Part shown: positions 59,530 through 60,160 of the stretch, piece after piece
How positions within the stretch are numbered: the stretch's first letter is position 1
Layout of the letters: each line of letters begins with the position of its first letter
DNA from: Acidimicrobiales bacterium
Lineage (GTDB): Bacteria > Actinomycetota > Acidimicrobiia > Acidimicrobiales > JAKAVM01
DNA: 60,160 nucleotides
NCBI GenBank assembly: GCA_027452005.1
Contig: DAIDHF010000009.1
Span: 1-60,160 of the forward strand
Direction of reading: 5' to 3'
Position numbers and translations under genes: made by a program
Notes under the pieces: model-generated
Databases searched by the model: none
Seen by the model: the letters and a program-made list of their open reading frames with translations, nothing else
Told to the model about the DNA's origin: nothing

Positions 59530-60160
59530 TCATCTTCCAACGGGATGTCCAAGAGATGTGGCAATCTCAGCAAACTCAGTTAGCGCCGCCTCCAGATCCT
59601 CGATTATCTCGGCAGCAATCACATCAGGAGCGGGAAGATTGTTCGCATCCTCCAGCGATTCATCGCGCAGCCAGAAGATGTCAAGGCTTGCCTTGTCACG
59701 GGCCAGCAATTCATCAATCGAGAACCGATGGAATCGCTCGGACTCCGCTCTCTTCGATTGCCCAGTGGGGGAGAACACTGATACGAACTCTGCCAGGTGC
59801 TCGTATCGCAGCGGGTGTTCCTTCAAGGTGAAGTGTTGGTTGGTCCGCAGGTCGTAGACCCAGAGATCCTTCGTCCAGGGGGTCTCGGAGGCGGGTTTTC
59901 GGTCGAAGAATAGGACGTTGACCTTGACTCCCTTTGCGTAGAACATCCCAGTGGGCAACCGGAGCAGAGTGTGGACGTCGCATTCATGGAGCAGCTTGCG
60001 ACGAACTGTCTCGCCAGGTCCACCTTCAAAGAGCACATTGTCGGGAACGACAAGTGCGACCTTACCTCCGATCTTGGTGATCGTATTGACGTGCTGGAGG
60101 AAGTTGAGCTGCTTATTGGAGGTAGTCGCCCAGAAATCGTCCCGGAGAATGGTCAGGTCC
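59530..60160 (-). CDS. hsdM: Type I restriction-modification methylase subunit HsdM (partial)
   Basis: The C-terminal 209 residues of an N6-adenine methylase; the gene runs off the right edge. Visible features are WATTSNKQLNFLQHV, KVALVVPDNVLFEGG and LLHECDVHTLLRLPTGMFYA, all typical of HsdM after the catalytic NPPF motif, which would lie beyond the window. The frame is open through 60160 on the minus strand. HsdS or HsdR would be expected next to it, but the visible side holds only the IS30 remnant and bioA, so any partner lies to the right or is lost. Confidence 0.9.
   Translation of the reverse strand, partial: DLTILRDDFWATTSNKQLNFLQHVNTITKIGGKVALVVPDNVLFEGGPGETVRRKLLHECDVHTLLRLPTGMFYAKGVKVNVLFFDRKPASETPWTKDLWVYDLRTNQHFTLKEHPLRYEHLAEFVSVFSPTGQSKRAESERFHRFSIDELLARDKASLDIFWLRDESLEDANNLPAPDVIAAEIIEDLEAALTEFAEIATSLGHPVGR

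Noticed and set aside
1..60160. CRISPR array, rRNA operon or riboswitch
   Set aside because: No regularly spaced direct repeats, rRNA sequence or recognisable riboswitch core was seen on reading.

Overview
The window is a dense stretch of bacterial chromosome of about 50% GC. TTG and GTG starts are frequent, and many genes are joined by ATGA, GTGA or TTGA start/stop overlaps. Several features point to Actinomycetota: a 33-residue bS22-type ribosomal protein, an AbrB regulator with a Cys-pair tail, an actinobacterial-style cytochrome P450 with TetR regulators, a Fur-family regulator next to a znu operon, and the rpsB-tsf-pyrH-frr-cdsA-dxr-rseP-ispG order. The GC content, together with a surface protein carrying repeated 'GYW(L/V) ... 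GDA' units, makes an Acidimicrobiia-like organism my best guess. That placement is inference.

Layout. 1-7753: end of a probable rpsB, then tsf, pyrH, frr, cdsA, dxr, rseP and ispG, covering translation, phospholipid synthesis, the MEP isoprenoid pathway and site-2 proteolysis. 7769-9999: three PilZ genes in a row on the minus strand. 10187-19784: the nusA-infB-rbfA-truB-ribF-rpsO-pnp cluster, without the rimP and ylxR genes usually found there, and with an intrinsic-terminator-like hairpin inside the nusA leader. 19844-26074: dapB and dapA flank an accessory block of TetR, cupin, cytochrome P450, TetR and diiron protein genes. 26092-34669: RNase J, FtsK, homoserine kinase, QueF, PgsA, CinA and DedA. 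34733-36571: a slipin (SPFH) gene cut by an IS200/IS605 element that carries intact tnpA and tnpB. 36663-44864: a hypothetical gene, a YchF-like GTPase, DUF192, rsmI, a 1076-residue secreted repeat protein, an AbrB regulator and metG. 44959-50391: a two-TM hypothetical, asparaginase, methyltransferase, tatD, rsmA, ispE, bS22 and tRNA-Gln(UUG). 50580-57011: glutathione peroxidase, a lipoprotein, an APH-like kinase, and a Fur/Zur regulator divergent from a zinc ABC importer with two permease genes. 57060-60160: an HDAC-family gene coupled to bioA, an IS30 transposase remnant, and the C-terminal part of an HsdM methylase running off the end.

Most of the window is housekeeping. The parts that merit a second look are the TetR/cupin/P450/TetR/diiron block, the PilZ trio, the IS605 insertion with its candidate guide-RNA end, the possible self-attenuating nusA leader, the very compact zur/znu promoter, repeated promoter placement consistent with leaderless mRNAs, the 1076-residue Cys-repeat protein, and the mobile-element/restriction boundary at the right edge. 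I found no CRISPR array, prophage or clear new defence system, and no gene-free stretch longer than 300 bases.
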